From Primulina eburnea (Eukaryota; Streptophyta; Magnoliopsida; Lamiales; Gesneriaceae), in NCBI RefSeq assembly GCF_022965805.1, contig NW_027330988.1, forward strand, positions 236,001-300,000: 64,000 bases of DNA. The letters are read 5' to 3'. The position numbers and the translations under genes are program-made. The notes beneath the pieces are model-generated. The model was given only the letters and a program-made list of their open reading frames with translations. It did no database searches and was not told the DNA's origin. Below are positions 46,822 through 57,784 of the stretch, piece by piece; position 1 is the stretch's first letter; each line of letters opens with the position of its first letter.

Positions 46822-46839
46822 TCCCCGGCAACGGCGCCA
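46822..46839 (-). other. Athila-2 primer-binding site (tRNA-Asp type)
   Basis: The minus strand reads TGGCGCCGTTGCCGGGGA, the canonical Athila tRNA-Asp complement, six bases from the LTR. Confidence 0.95.
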
Positions 46840-47795
46840 AAAACTTGTTGCGTGTTTTCTTTAATGCTCGCAAGCGCACGGCGTCAAGTTATAGTAAAAT
46901 GTAATTATTAAGTACAAGTATCGATCCCACGAGGAATGTCATTTCTGAATTTATACTAATGCTTGTAATTAGAATAGTCTCGATTTTATTTAGAATAATC
47001 AACTAACAGATTTGTTCGTATCAATAACTGAATTGAAAATAAATTTAATTTTAGTAACACCAAACAGAGTTGAACAACAATGGAATAAAAGATCTAGAGG
47101 TTTGACTTCACGCAACTATCCACCATGTGATATGTTTGTGTAGCTATATTATAATTGTCCTTCTTATTCATTAGCCAAGAATTCTATAATTATCTACTCC
47201 CTCTCTCGAGTGCTAAGTAGATACTAATTATCTAACAAAAGATTGCAACGTCTCCGTCAACAATCAACAATTAAATAACACAACAAGCACTAAATTCTTT
47301 TAATGGCTTCCATAGCAATATATGTCCTCTCGAACTATATAAATACCATCGATGTATTTTTCCCTTTCTTGATTATAAATTTCCTTTTTCAAGTGATAAT
47401 TTATAACATACAAATCATTCAAGATATGGCCAGTAAAATGAAAGCATTAAGATTAGAAAAACACAAATGAACAATAAAGATAATTTATATAGCATAAATC
47501 ATGAATCTCAACACATGGTTTCTAGTTTTGTTCCATCATCCCTCTAGAATTAAGATTTAGTTCATAATAATGAAAATAAAACAACAACACATGAATCTTA
47601 AACAAGACATATCAAAATAAAAGTAGAAATAAAGAAAGAAAGAACTTAGAACAAGAGTTTTGGAGTGTATGAAGTTTTTGTTCCAAGATGTGCAAGAACT
47701 TGTTGAAGATGATGATCTTGATCTTCAACTCTTTTCCTTGTAGCCTCCACCCTTTTCCTAGCTTCTCTCCATACCCTAGATGATGAAAAAGAGAC

Positions 47796-47805
47796 CCTTT
47801 TATAG
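47796..47805 (-). promoter_or_regulatory. TATA box of the Athila-2 5' LTR
   Basis: CTATAAAAGG, identical to the other LTR. Transcription from here would run through gag-pol on the minus strand, in the same direction as the host gene. Confidence 0.65.
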
Positions 47806-47894
47806 TCTAGACAAGATATCCCACGTAGCACACCATTTTCCCCTTCTTTTCTTCAAAGTCCACAAAGTTTCACAATTTCCGGAGGGATGTTTGT

Positions 47895-48062
47895 GCATGA
47901 CCGCGGGTGCGGTAGTCTAAGGACCGCGGGTGCAGTGAAATTTCGTCAAAAACTCTCCTGCTCAGCAAGTGGCACCGCGGGTGCGGCGCTTGCATGACCG
48001 CGGGTGCGGTCATGCCTCGGCGAACAGCGCGGGTGCGGCGGTGTATGCAGCGCGGGTGCACT
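47895..48062 (-). promoter_or_regulatory. Paired-dyad array in the Athila-2 5' LTR
   Basis: Same six-motif array as at 37234-37402, about 185-350 bp from the LTR start in the sense direction. Most dyads are unchanged between the two LTRs. Confidence 0.6.
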
Positions 48063-48245
48063 GTTGCTTCGTGTCTCATTGTCCTTTGCACCTTCTAATT
48101 CATCACTATATCATTCCAAACTCTCATTTCTAAGCTTCCAAACTACGATAACAAAAACAACAACATATCAAATAAAACCTGCTCAAGAATCACAAAATTC
48201 CAAGTTAAAAACAAGTAATAAAAGTACAATAAATTGCACTTATCA

Positions 48246-48250
48246 TAGAT
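48246..48250. repeat. Athila-2 target site duplication, right copy
   Basis: TAGAT matches 36183-36187 exactly. Confidence 0.93.
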
Positions 48251-48714
48251 TCACATCATCTTTTTATTCTCTACCTTTCATTGCATGTGTCACTACGAGT
48301 AAACTGCCTCCACAGAGAACAGTAGTACCTCTAACAATTAAGTTTGATGTAGACAGTAAAAACATCAAACTTCTGTGAAGTATTTAGCGTGTAACACCAC
48401 ATGGTTACACGATGTAAGATCATAACATATCATGGTTCTTCAAATTGTGAACTAATTCAGTAATTGTTTATAAACAAAAGTTAAACAGATTGTAACATTA
48501 AGTCGTACTGAGAACAACTTTGGGGTTTAGATGAAACCAGGGGTGAAGGATATAAACGCGGAATGTCAAACATTCTTGATCATACTTGAATTCACATCCC
48601 AAAACATGCATAGTATTTTTCTTCCCATTCTAGGTTATCAAGAAAAACCACAATGTATTTCATATGGTTTTAAGATGAGTACAACGTTATGGTCCTTCAA
48701 ATAAGAAAAGTAAC

Positions 48715-49220
48715 AATTAGAAAGCATTAGAATGGAAACAAAGGGAATATCCACCCATCTCCGAACAGAACATTGTTATATGAAAAATCAGGAAACTTTC
48801 AATAGGATAGATTCATATGCTGTTCCATTCAAAATCATTTTCCATTACATGTCTCGATGAGATACAAAATCAAAAAGTTACTTGACAGTTGCAAGTAAGC
48901 TACGAATACCTCAATAGCATATATCAAACAACTACTCTTCTCAACATGATAAGGGTCATATATCTTTTAAATAATTAGAAAGCAATGGAATGGAAACAAA
49001 GGAAATATCCACCATCTCCAAACAGAACATTGTTAATACGAAAAATCGGGAAACTTTCAATAGGATAGATTTATATGCTGTTCCATTCAAAATCATTTTC
49101 CATTGCATGTCTCAATCAGATACTAAATAAAAAGTTACTTGACAGTTGCTAGTAAATATATGAATACCTCAATAGCATATATAAAACAACTCAACAGGAT
49201 GAGGGTCGTATATCTTTTTA
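48715..49220. repeat. 258-bp tandem duplication in the GTE intron
   Basis: Copies at 48715-48972 and 48973-49220 share GGAAACTTTCAATAGGATAG and AAAAGTTACTTGACAGTTGC in order, with moderate divergence. It is part of the original host intron beside Athila-2. Confidence 0.88.
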
Positions 49221-51550
49221 ACATTGTAAAAGAAAATCGGAAGTGTCAAAATTCAGCATTCCACAAGTCTGGTGATCTGGTCAAAAATATCTTGAAGGTG
49301 GTTAACACACGTGCGGATTAAAGTTGAAAGATCCTGGCACCCATAATATGCAATATGATTAGCAAATAAAAGTCCAACAAATTCACTCGTGATGCTTTAT
49401 ACTCTTCTCATATTTAACTGGTTTTACTTCTTTCTTCCACCTACTAGTCTATGATCAAAGCCTTTGATATCATTAACAAAATTCTCCCTTGCAATGCTAG
49501 GGATGTAACAGTGTTTATCAAATTAAAAGGCCTTTGAGCAATTGGATAGAAGAGAGAGAGTGTGTTCTTCTCGAAACTCTCAATTCAAGTTCCTAGCATG
49601 AAGGTATGGTAAAATGCCGCAGATGTTAATTTCAAATTACAGATACACCAATAGCCAGTGCTATAAAAGATCTCCGGTCTGAAAGGAAATTATGATATCT
49701 ATCATTCATGATACATCCAAACATAGTAGGGAAAACATTGAAATTTCATGTGATACTGAACAAGATAGAAAAACTTATAAACTGATGAGATAAGAAAGTG
49801 CATAAAGGGTTCATTATAGCACAAACCATTGGATGAGGAGCCTAGCTCACTACTGGAGCTTCTCGAATTACTATATCTACTGACATCACTTCGGGCAGCA
49901 TCCTTATCAATCCCCATTGCAGGAGAACCGGACAAAGGTGGCCCAATGTCTGATATTTGTTAGGGAAAGCAAAGGAAAAAAAACAATTATGTTATACCAA
50001 GAATATATGACAGCTGCACTCCACAATCAAATGCAAAATTGTCCCAGAAGGAAAATTACCCTTGCACGGCTGTACAGATAAATCACTAAATCCTGAATGG
50101 TTGCACATCTGTAATGATAAACTAAAGAGTGGTCAAGAACAAAGCATAAGCATTCATTGTGGAGATAAGTGCATGAGATTATAAAACATGTAATCATATG
50201 CAAAGCACTTGAACATAAGCACCTCGATTTCACATGGCTCTACTTTTGCCTGATTTTTCTGTTTCTGTAGTAGATAAGCGTCCAGAAGCTTCCTCAACAT
50301 GAATAGGGTCTCATCACTAAGAGTGTCAATGTCAATTTCAATCTCGTCCTCAATCACTTGATTCCCATTCATTGTACTCTCTTTCAAGAAGTCAATTATA
50401 TTGTCAGGCAGTTCTGCCAACAAGTCCTCCAACTCTGCACCCAGTTTTTGTTTCCCAAGATTACTCATTAATGGCCTATCAATCTCCTGATTGACCTGGT
50501 TTTTTAACAAAGTAGTTTCTGCTTCTTAGAAGGTGGCACGTGCGGTTCAATGATAACACTGGATTTTGAAGCCCTGGATTCAGTTGCAGAGGCTGAAATT
50601 TTCTTCTCAATTGCTTTCCACCTCATTTCAAAGAATCTACTCAGTGCCTCAGACATACAATGGACTTCAGTCCCGCGTGAATTATAAGTCAAAGCATTTT
50701 CGAAGGTAAGCCTCACATCTGCCGCAAACTCCATTGTACTGGAATAATGATTAGCACGTAACTTGTCTTTTATTGTACCCAAATCCATAGGATGCTTGAT
50801 AATACTGCGATAATCCGGTATATTCAGTTTTACAACATCAACTGACTCATTGAAGACCCATGCATGCTTTTGTGACATTAAACTATTTAACAATGTCTCA
50901 CACTGTTTCATCAACATAATGCATTTACTATTCTGTGTTACGCCCTGCTTCGTTATCTCATTTCTTCCAGATGCCACAGCTCCAACTTTTGCACGAAAAC
51001 CGTTTTCACCAGAAGGGGCCTTTCTCTTCCCTGATGGTACAACCATTTCATTCATAGACAATGGCTTTTTTCCCTCCACAGCGGTTCTAACTGACCCACA
51101 TTGATAAATATAGTTATCAGTTTTGGGTTCATACACCATGGCAGCTATTCCATACGAACCTATTTTCATCTGAAGCATCCTAACTTTTTTGAGATCATTT
51201 TTCAACTTCACCTCCAAATCCTTCCTTTCCGAACTTGACATCTTAGACACCGACAACACCTGCATCTGCAGACCAAACCTATCACAAGTATCCACATTCA
51301 AGCTAATGCATCTTCGTTTTGGAGCAGAAGAGTCCTCTGAAGCAGTGAATTCCACAGGAACCTGGCGTGAGCTACCAAACCCTTCTGATTCAGCCATTGC
51401 CTCCACTGCTTGCCGATATTCTGACACAGACCTGGAGGAATAACCTTTGGAAAATTTCCATATATTCCCATTCATGTCAGCTGACAGATTCTTTGGACAC
51501 TTCTTTGATTCCCTCAGCCCAGTGCAATCTACTGGAAGAGTAGGTGCCAT

Positions 51551-52570
51551 AAATTTCAACCCCAAATACCCCAAACATCAGCTCTTCGAAACAACACATA
51601 CGTCGCGACCAAGCCCTAAATCCAACTATCTTAGTTCGACCCCCGGACACAAAACATCACAACGAAGCCCTAGAAAGGAAAACCCACGAACCTAATCGCA
51701 AAAGCTGCGGGGGAATAGAGATCAAACAACACAGTCGGGTCTGAAACAATGTACGTGAAAAGTGCTTGGTGGGTCCGACAAATTTTCGTGAAACAAATAA
51801 ACGAAACCAAAAACAAAACAAAAAATATACAAAAAAAATTGACCTAGAAATGACGAAATCTATAGATACAAAACAATTTCTATAGAGAGGAGGGAGGAGG
51901 GAGAGTGCTTACGATTTTGGAGTTGGGATCTGTGATGCGCTCAGGCTTCGCCACAACATTACAGCCGATGTTGCATTGAATCTGGCCGTTAATCTGATTG
52001 CGGCTGAATCCAACGGATAGTGTTGATTGCGTATAATGATTCGTTTCATAAATTTGTTAACTTTTTTAAATAATTGATTTTTGTGCAATAGATTTCTACT
52101 CACTTTTACATAATCTCAAATATTTTTTCCATATAATTTTGTAGCTTTATTTTGCATAAAGTTTATTGATATTTGTAAACTTTTTTATATCATCTTATGT
52201 ATTTTGTATTTTATGATTGTGTTCTTTTACTAACACCTGAACGATAATAACTTTTATTTATTTAAATATTTTTATCTCTCAATATAATTTATTCAATTAA
52301 ATATTTAAAAAACATAACAATCATTTAAATATTAATAAATTATCAAAATTAAAATGATTTCATTCATTTTAAATAAATTTTAGTATAAAAAATATATTAA
52401 TTTTGTTTTAGATAATATTTCAAACAAAAAATAAATAAATAAGACAATTATTTGTACCTGAAAATGAATAATAATTATGTTAAAATAATTGTACTTAGTG
52501 TAAATTTATAAAATTTTAATATATTTAATTTATTATAGTTATTTTTATATATGTGTGTTGACAGAGTTTT
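51551..52570. other. GTE 5' region and AT-rich intergenic DNA
   Basis: The first few hundred bases probably hold the GTE 5' UTR and promoter. The rest is strongly AT-rich with no gene. Confidence 0.5.
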
Positions 52571-54668
52571 TGTAACGTACCGTATTTCGAACTACTTAAA
52601 ATTTGCGGAAAATAAATTTTTTTCTTAAATAAGAAATTATCATTCAAAATGCTACATAATAAAAATGTTTGAACAAATATTTGAAATTGTAAACAGCTTG
52701 CAACAGGTACTTATTTAAAACATCATAAAGTAAATTCCTTAAAAACCAGAGTAAATGAAACAACATACATAAAAATCCTTAAAACTAAGGTGGTCCTTGG
52801 GTTAGTCCAATGCGCAGTATGATCCAGCTCACTGATCACCACCTCTAGTCTCCTCATACTCATCTTCACCTGCATCGATCAAGTCTAGTGAGTTTAAAGA
52901 CTCAACATGTATAAACTGAGAATAACAAATAACATATAATAAAACTACATGCATTTTAAAGTAGCGCATATGTAACTTAACTTTGAACATACTTACATAA
53001 ACATACTTACATAAGCATAGACGCGCCATCATATCGTAAAACTTTTCATAACCATACTTGTATCATACATACTTAAACATGCATAGTCATCATCATTTTG
53101 TGTAGAGATATGTTTCAAAACAAGTGACTCATACATAAATGCGTCTGTCAGACTAAACACAGTACTGGGCTGGCACGGATGTCCACTACCACACACATAA
53201 TATCTCCGGTCATACTTTACCGGGTGAATTGATCCATGGTCATACTTTACTGCTTTCCAATCCTGATCAAAACCCAGTCATACTTTATCGGGGTGAAGAG
53301 GTCATCGGCCACGTTCACCGACTTCCAAATTCGTTCATAATTTGGTCACAAGACAATTAGCATACCTCAAAATATAAAATATTTTCTTTGCAAGTCGAGC
53401 ATACTAATTAATACATTTATGAATGCTTGTCCAAGACAAAATTTTAAAAAAAAATTCCAGAATGCTTGGCGCTCGGGCAGTAAAATCTTGTTGCTCGAGC
53501 GTCGCCCTGCGCGAAAAACTTTGAAAACCAACACAATTGAGCAGTCACACGAGAATGATCATAACTCACTCATCTCTTGTCCAAAAATTACGAATTTACT
53601 GTCAAATCGAATATATCAAAAAGTACTACGTTTTATATGTTGAAAGTTTTTCCAAAAATTCGCAGGATTCAAAATGACAGCAGATTCAGTTTTTGAGATC
53701 TAAAAAAATCGTTTAAACATCACAGTTTGAGCAGTCACACGAAAATGATCATAACTCTCTCATTTCTTGTCCAAAAAATTCGGGTTTACTGTCAAATCGA
53801 AGGTATCGAAAAATACTACGTTTCATATGTTGAAAGTGTTTCCAGAAAACCAACCGAAAATTCATAGTAATCAAAATAACATCAAACTCGGTTTTTTAGA
53901 TCTAAAAAGCGTTTCAAGATCGATCCAACTATTTTTGCTCAAACTTTGCATATCCCACATGAATTTTTGTTCACAATAAACATCAAGACATATAAAATGA
54001 TAAGATCAATGCAAAAACGAAAGAATATACATGCATTTGTGTTTAAACGCTCGAAGATGACGGCTACCGATGCGGTAAATCATAGGGGGATGACCGGGAG
54101 ACGACGATGCACGATTTTTTTGCTTTAAAATGAGCAGAATTCTTCAGAAATTTTGCAAGGAGATGAGGCTTCTGAAAGAACCTATGAACCCTAGCTTTCT
54201 CTCAAAAACAAACTGAAATGAGATGTGTATGTGTGTGTTGTGTGCCGTGTATGTGTGTGTGAGTTTAATTAAATTAAGGGAATAAAATTTAATCAGAACC
54301 TATGTGTGTGTGTGAGTTTAATTAAATTAAAGGAATAAAATTTACTTAATTAATAATTAACAAGCTAATTAAAATACCAATTCTCTACTAACTATACTAA
54401 AATCCCTTAGTTTAAAATAGAATACACAAGTGATAAAATCTAAAAGTTTAAAATTCTCAACTAGAATAATAGTATTCCTAAATTTGAAATAAATATACAT
54501 GTGTTAAACTTTAAATGTTTAAAATCTTAAAAATCGTATAATAAATAAATTAGGTTTTAAAATGTTTAAAACTTAATAAATCATTTAAAATGACACTTTC
54601 ATGACTTGAAAGAAAATACCATGTATTACAAATTGCCCAAATCGTCGTCGGTCTCATTTCGAAGGTAA
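52571..54668 (-). repeat. Gypsy-like LTR relic with internal tandem repeat
   Basis: At 52571 the plus strand has TGTAACGTACC, which on the minus strand is an LTR-type 3' end (GTACGTTACA). A minus-strand GATGCAG acceptor-like word near 52870 and T-rich 3' part resemble the solo LTR at 59611-61273. The other boundary and a target duplication were not found. A GCTCGAGCG dyad pair lies near 53469-53513. Confidence 0.5.
53539..53905. repeat. 190-bp tandem duplication inside the LTR relic
   Basis: Copies begin at 53539 and 53729 with GAGCAGTCACACGA and share TCATAACTC, TTTACTGTCAAATCGAA and AGTTTTTGAGATCTAAAAA-type blocks with moderate divergence. Confidence 0.85.
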
Positions 54669-54898
54669 AACGATGTGGGGACTCGGATGCTAATTCATTC
54701 CTTAATTGTCTTTAGTAATATTTAATCATTTATAATAAACAGGGTCTAATTTTTTTTTAAAAAATGCAAAGCGGAAACGTAATGTAATTTCAAACTACAT
54801 ATTAAACATAACCATACAATTATTGTATTATCTACAATAATCGGACTAGGTTCAACTACAAGTCAGTGCTGAATCTTAAGTTGCTTCTGAGCCCGGAT

Positions 54899-55081
54899 TG
54901 TCACGCCCCGAGCCCGGGCCCGCGTCTGCGTGACTGCACAATGGGCTTCTATAGCAACTACTTCGTATTCGTCATCGCTTTACGAAAATGATTAACCCAA
55001 GTTTTTATAGAAGTCCATTGTAAGTCATTATAAACTCAATTTAAATCTTGATTTTTTTCGATGTGGGACAAGGGTATCACA
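54899..55081 (-). repeat. TRIM 3' LTR
   Basis: 183 bp; 97 percent identical by hand count to 55304-55486 (five differences). Confidence 0.93.
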
Positions 55082-55303
55082 ATCACCCCTCCTTCAGAAC
55101 GCGACGTCCTCGTCGCGGCCTAACCCCTCGATCCACCAGCACCGAGAATCTAGAGATGGCTCCTACAGGTTCAAGAGGTGGCTCCCGTCATGTAGCACTT
55201 TGCCCCGCAGGTTTAAGAGGTGGCTCCCATCCACGTAGCACTTTGCGCCGCATAGCACTTATTTCTCGGTGTTCCATGCCGGTGACCGGCTCTGATACCA
55301 TTC

Positions 55304-55486
55304 TGTCACGCCCCGAGCTCGGGCCCGCGTCTGCGTGACTGCACAATGGGCTTCTATAGCAACTATGTCGTATTCGTCCTCGCTTTACGAAAATGATTAA
55401 CCCAAGTTTTTATAGAAGTCCATTGTAAGCCATTATAAACTCAATTTAAATCTTGATTTTTTTCGATGTGGGACAAGGGTATCACA
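55304..55486 (-). repeat. TRIM 5' LTR
   Basis: 183 bp. The initiator tRNA-Met primer site is three bases away at 55288-55300 on the minus strand. Confidence 0.93.
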
Positions 55487-55873
55487 CGGATCTCCACGCT
55501 ATCTAGTCCAGCCTCGTTCTATTCTTGACCCTGATCATATCCCACCTGTTGCCATGCACACATACAAACAAGACAACAGCCGGATAACTCCGGTGAGATA
55601 TAAATATCCCAGTATAAATCATGTATACATGCAATCATATAAACAATATAAAAGCATATAACAGAAAGTCATATATCAAAATCATGACATGAATCAATAA
55701 CATGAATAAATTATATTCTAAACATGTACCCTAATCCGGAACATCATCGACATGTACCATATTCAGGAACATAATTAACATAAACTGTCAATCAGACTCT
55801 TGATTCTACGTTTTAGACTAGACTCAATCCTAGCCTAGGGATCCCGGTTCCCAGACGTTGGCATTTCATATGG

Positions 55874-56215
55874 ATCACCAGTAATAGAAGAAAGACCAAT
55901 TCTACCCACATCAATATGGTATCGATCACCAGTAATAGAAGAAGTTTTGATTCTATCCACATCGATACAAAATCGATCACCAGTAATAGAACAAGCTATG
56001 ATTCTATCCACATCGATATAATATCGATCACCAGTAATAGAAACAGTTCTAATCTATCCACATCGATATAAAATCGATCACCAGAAATAGAAGAAGCTCT
56101 GAATCTATCTACATCGATATAATATCGATCACCAGTAATAGAATAAGCTATAATTCTATCCACATCGATATAATATCGACCACCAGTAATAGAAACAGTT
56201 CTAACTCTATTCACA
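55874..56215. repeat. Seven tandem copies of a 51-bp unit in the solo LTR
   Basis: ATCACCAGTAATAGAA followed by TCTATCCACATCGATAT recurs at about 55874, 55925, 55976, 56027, 56078, 56128 and 56180. Because 51 is a multiple of three, part of the array stays open on the minus strand and encodes a 17-residue repeat (GDRYYIDVDR). That frame is only 110 residues and is probably incidental. Confidence 0.9.
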
Positions 56216-57066
56216 TCGTTAGCCAAACATCCAGTGACAGACTTAGGCACTATCGCTAATACACTATCTTGTGACATCGTGCAATGTGCCCGAGGCGATC
56301 CCGCCACGATCAGGCACTTCTGTCCCAAGATTACTCTTCTAATATCTGCTGTCTATATATCAAGAGAACAAGTAATCTGATACCTGCTATCTATATATCA
56401 AGAGAACAAGTATAGTAATTCATTCATTGCAAATATCTATGCAATAAAATAAAGTATGTGATTTAGGAAAACTCGAGTCAAACCACACTCGAGTTGTGCA
56501 ATCCCAACTCAACATTAATTTATACATGTATCTTCTCGCTCGGAAGAAGAAGAAGTCCCGAATCTACCTCGGTCCATTCCCAATCTGGTAATAACAATAC
56601 CGAACAGACACAATATCAATATATAACTCAATTCGGAACATGTTCTGATCAATATTCAAATCACAACACAATCTGATCAATGTCAATCGACATACGGTAC
56701 CATAATACAATCTAAATCAATCCCGAGTCTGATCAATATCACTCAACCGATGTTTCGACGGCATAACAATACTGTCTCGATAACCCCGTCAGTCTAAACA
56801 TTACAGATATAATACCAGAACTCATAATCAGTATCGGTACAACTCGTAATCTCAATAACAATACAAATATGATATGAAATCTCAGTCAAATCGAATTCAA
56901 AAATCATAACAATTCCATAATCAGTCCGTTTCTCAATCTGACTTCGATTCTATGATGTCTAACATAACAAGAACATCATATATGAATCCTATTCAATTCT
57001 GACAATAATCAAATTCCAAAACATGTAAAATCATACGTGGCGTCTCCAACTTTTGCCACCAAACTA

Positions 57067-57212
57067 CTCGCGCATATGCGCGCATCTACCCGCGCATATG
57101 CGCCGAAGGTTCTGGGCATGTCGCGCATATGCGCGTCTTTACTCGCGCATATGCGCCAAAGCTTCTGTAATTTTCGTGCATATGCGTCGCTACCTGTCGC
57201 GCATGTGCGCCA
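57067..57212 (-). promoter_or_regulatory. Paired-dyad array in the solo LTR (CGCGCATATGCGCG)
   Basis: Six palindromic motifs of the form TCGCGCATATGCGCG occur as three pairs. Gaps within pairs are about 7-8 bases and between pairs about 17 bases, with TTCTG after each pair. The array is about 210-350 bp from the sense LTR start and 80-90 bp upstream of a TATA-like site. Confidence 0.6.
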
Positions 57213-57784
57213 AGCCTTTCTGAGATGTTCGGCCGAACATCTTGAGATGTTCGGTTGAACATCTTGGCTTATAATGTAACAATGCCCGGCTTCTTAATTC
57301 AAGTTTGTATAACCTCAATCATGTCAATTGATCAATAAATCATTCCAGATTAATCTTAAATTACGGTAATTATACCCAAATCATTTCAGATTACGGTAAT
57401 TAAATTCTTGGGCCTTACAAACGATGTACTTAAAAATCAAGTATTTGAAAATTCAAATTAAATTAGGTATTTCGAAGGTAAAACGATGTACTTAAAAATA
57501 CTTTATGATGGGAACTTGTATTTTTACAAAAAAAATAAATGACATAAATAAGTCATTTAAATGCTTCTTCTATGGAAACGCAAAAAGTAACCGAATTTGT
57601 GGTTAATGCAAAAAATTGAGAATTAAAATTATAATATAAATTAAAAACATAATTGGTTATCATTTTAGGAAAATTAAGTACTGACAGCTTAAAAATGAGT
57701 ATTTTTTCAAACTATTCTTGGTAAAAAATTGTGAGGGTTTATTTGTAATTGTAAGAAATCACAACATTCATAAAACTATCATGG

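Larger units (their letters stand above)
36188..48245 (-). mobile_element. Athila-type Ty3/Gypsy retrotransposon (Athila-2) in a GTE intron
   Basis: The 12,058-bp element has LTRs 36188-37585 and 46846-48245 with TG...CA ends and TAGAT duplications. On the minus strand it carries a tRNA-Asp primer site, gag-protease, RT/RNase H, integrase, a GC-rich dyad array, an open third frame, and a polypurine tract. By eye the LTRs differ at roughly twenty sites in 1.4 kb, so the insertion is recent. It lies in the same orientation as the GTE gene, 47 bases upstream of the acceptor of that gene's fourth coding exon. Its pol has several single-base frame changes. Confidence 0.95.
46846..48245 (-). repeat. 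Athila-2 5' LTR
   Basis: 1400 bp with TG...CA ends. It carries its dyad array at about 47895-48062 and a TATA box CTATAAAAGG at 47796-47805, giving sense order LTR start, array, TATA, R/U5, primer site. Confidence 0.95.
34732..51550 (-). pseudogene. GTE: GTE-family bromodomain/NET protein gene, three apparent lesions
   Basis: GTE proteins are plant BET-like readers of acetylated histones. Exons on the minus strand: 51550-50223, 50108-50060, 49949-49827, 36140-36068, 35911-35863, 35780-35706, 35627-35512, 35423-35357, 35222-35092 and about 34992-34732. Exon 1 encodes a bromodomain (about residues 210-310: KQCETLLNSLMSQK, HPMDLGTIK, acetyl-lysine-binding Asn in TYNS) and a NET domain (EDEIEIDIDTLSDETL). 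Later exons give the SPDKLYRAA..RSRFAD block, a long charged coiled coil and the EEGEID end, as in GTE8-12-type proteins. Lesions are a frame loss at about 50507-50515 between bromodomain and NET, a second at 36094-36112, and a stop at 34834-34836 in a conserved Glu position. The last exon lacks the expected acceptor AG. Introns otherwise fit in phase. Sequencing indels could explain the two frame losses but not the stop. Confidence 0.85.
54899..55486 (-). mobile_element. Complete TRIM retrotransposon (588 bp)
   Basis: Two 183-bp LTRs (54899-55081, 55304-55486) begin TGTCACGCCCC, end GGTATCACA and differ at five sites. CGGAT duplications lie at 54894-54898 and 55487-55491. On the minus strand a primer site TGGTATCAGAGCC (55288-55300) follows the 5' LTR, and a purine tract (GAAGGAGGGGTGAT) precedes the 3' LTR. 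The 222-bp interior has no coding capacity. This is a textbook terminal-repeat retrotransposon in miniature, needing enzymes from elsewhere. Confidence 0.95.
54674..57419 (-). mobile_element. Gypsy-type solo LTR (2746 bp with a nested TRIM)
   Basis: It starts TG (54674) and ends CA (57419) with AACGA on both sides (54669-54673, 57420-57424). There is no gag-pol, so it is a solo LTR of about 2.15 kb once the 593-bp TRIM plus duplication is removed. On the minus strand it runs from TGTAAGGCCC to GAGTCCCCACA, with a dyad array near its start, a TATA-like TCATATATGA at 56977-56986, a 51-bp tandem repeat and a GGCAACAG acceptor-like word. The large size suggests a chromovirus-type (Tekay-like) family, which is inference. 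Confidence 0.85.

Noticed and set aside
50160..50510. Separate NET-domain gene
   Set aside because: It continues the bromodomain exon without an intron in another frame, so it is part of the broken GTE gene.
52829..53032. Small minus-strand gene
   Set aside because: It lies in the LTR-like relic, and its acidic tail reads as the acceptor-like part of an LTR.
55996..56328. Repeat protein encoded by the solo LTR
   Set aside because: It is only 110 residues, ends at repeat boundaries and has no start context or homologue that I recognise.
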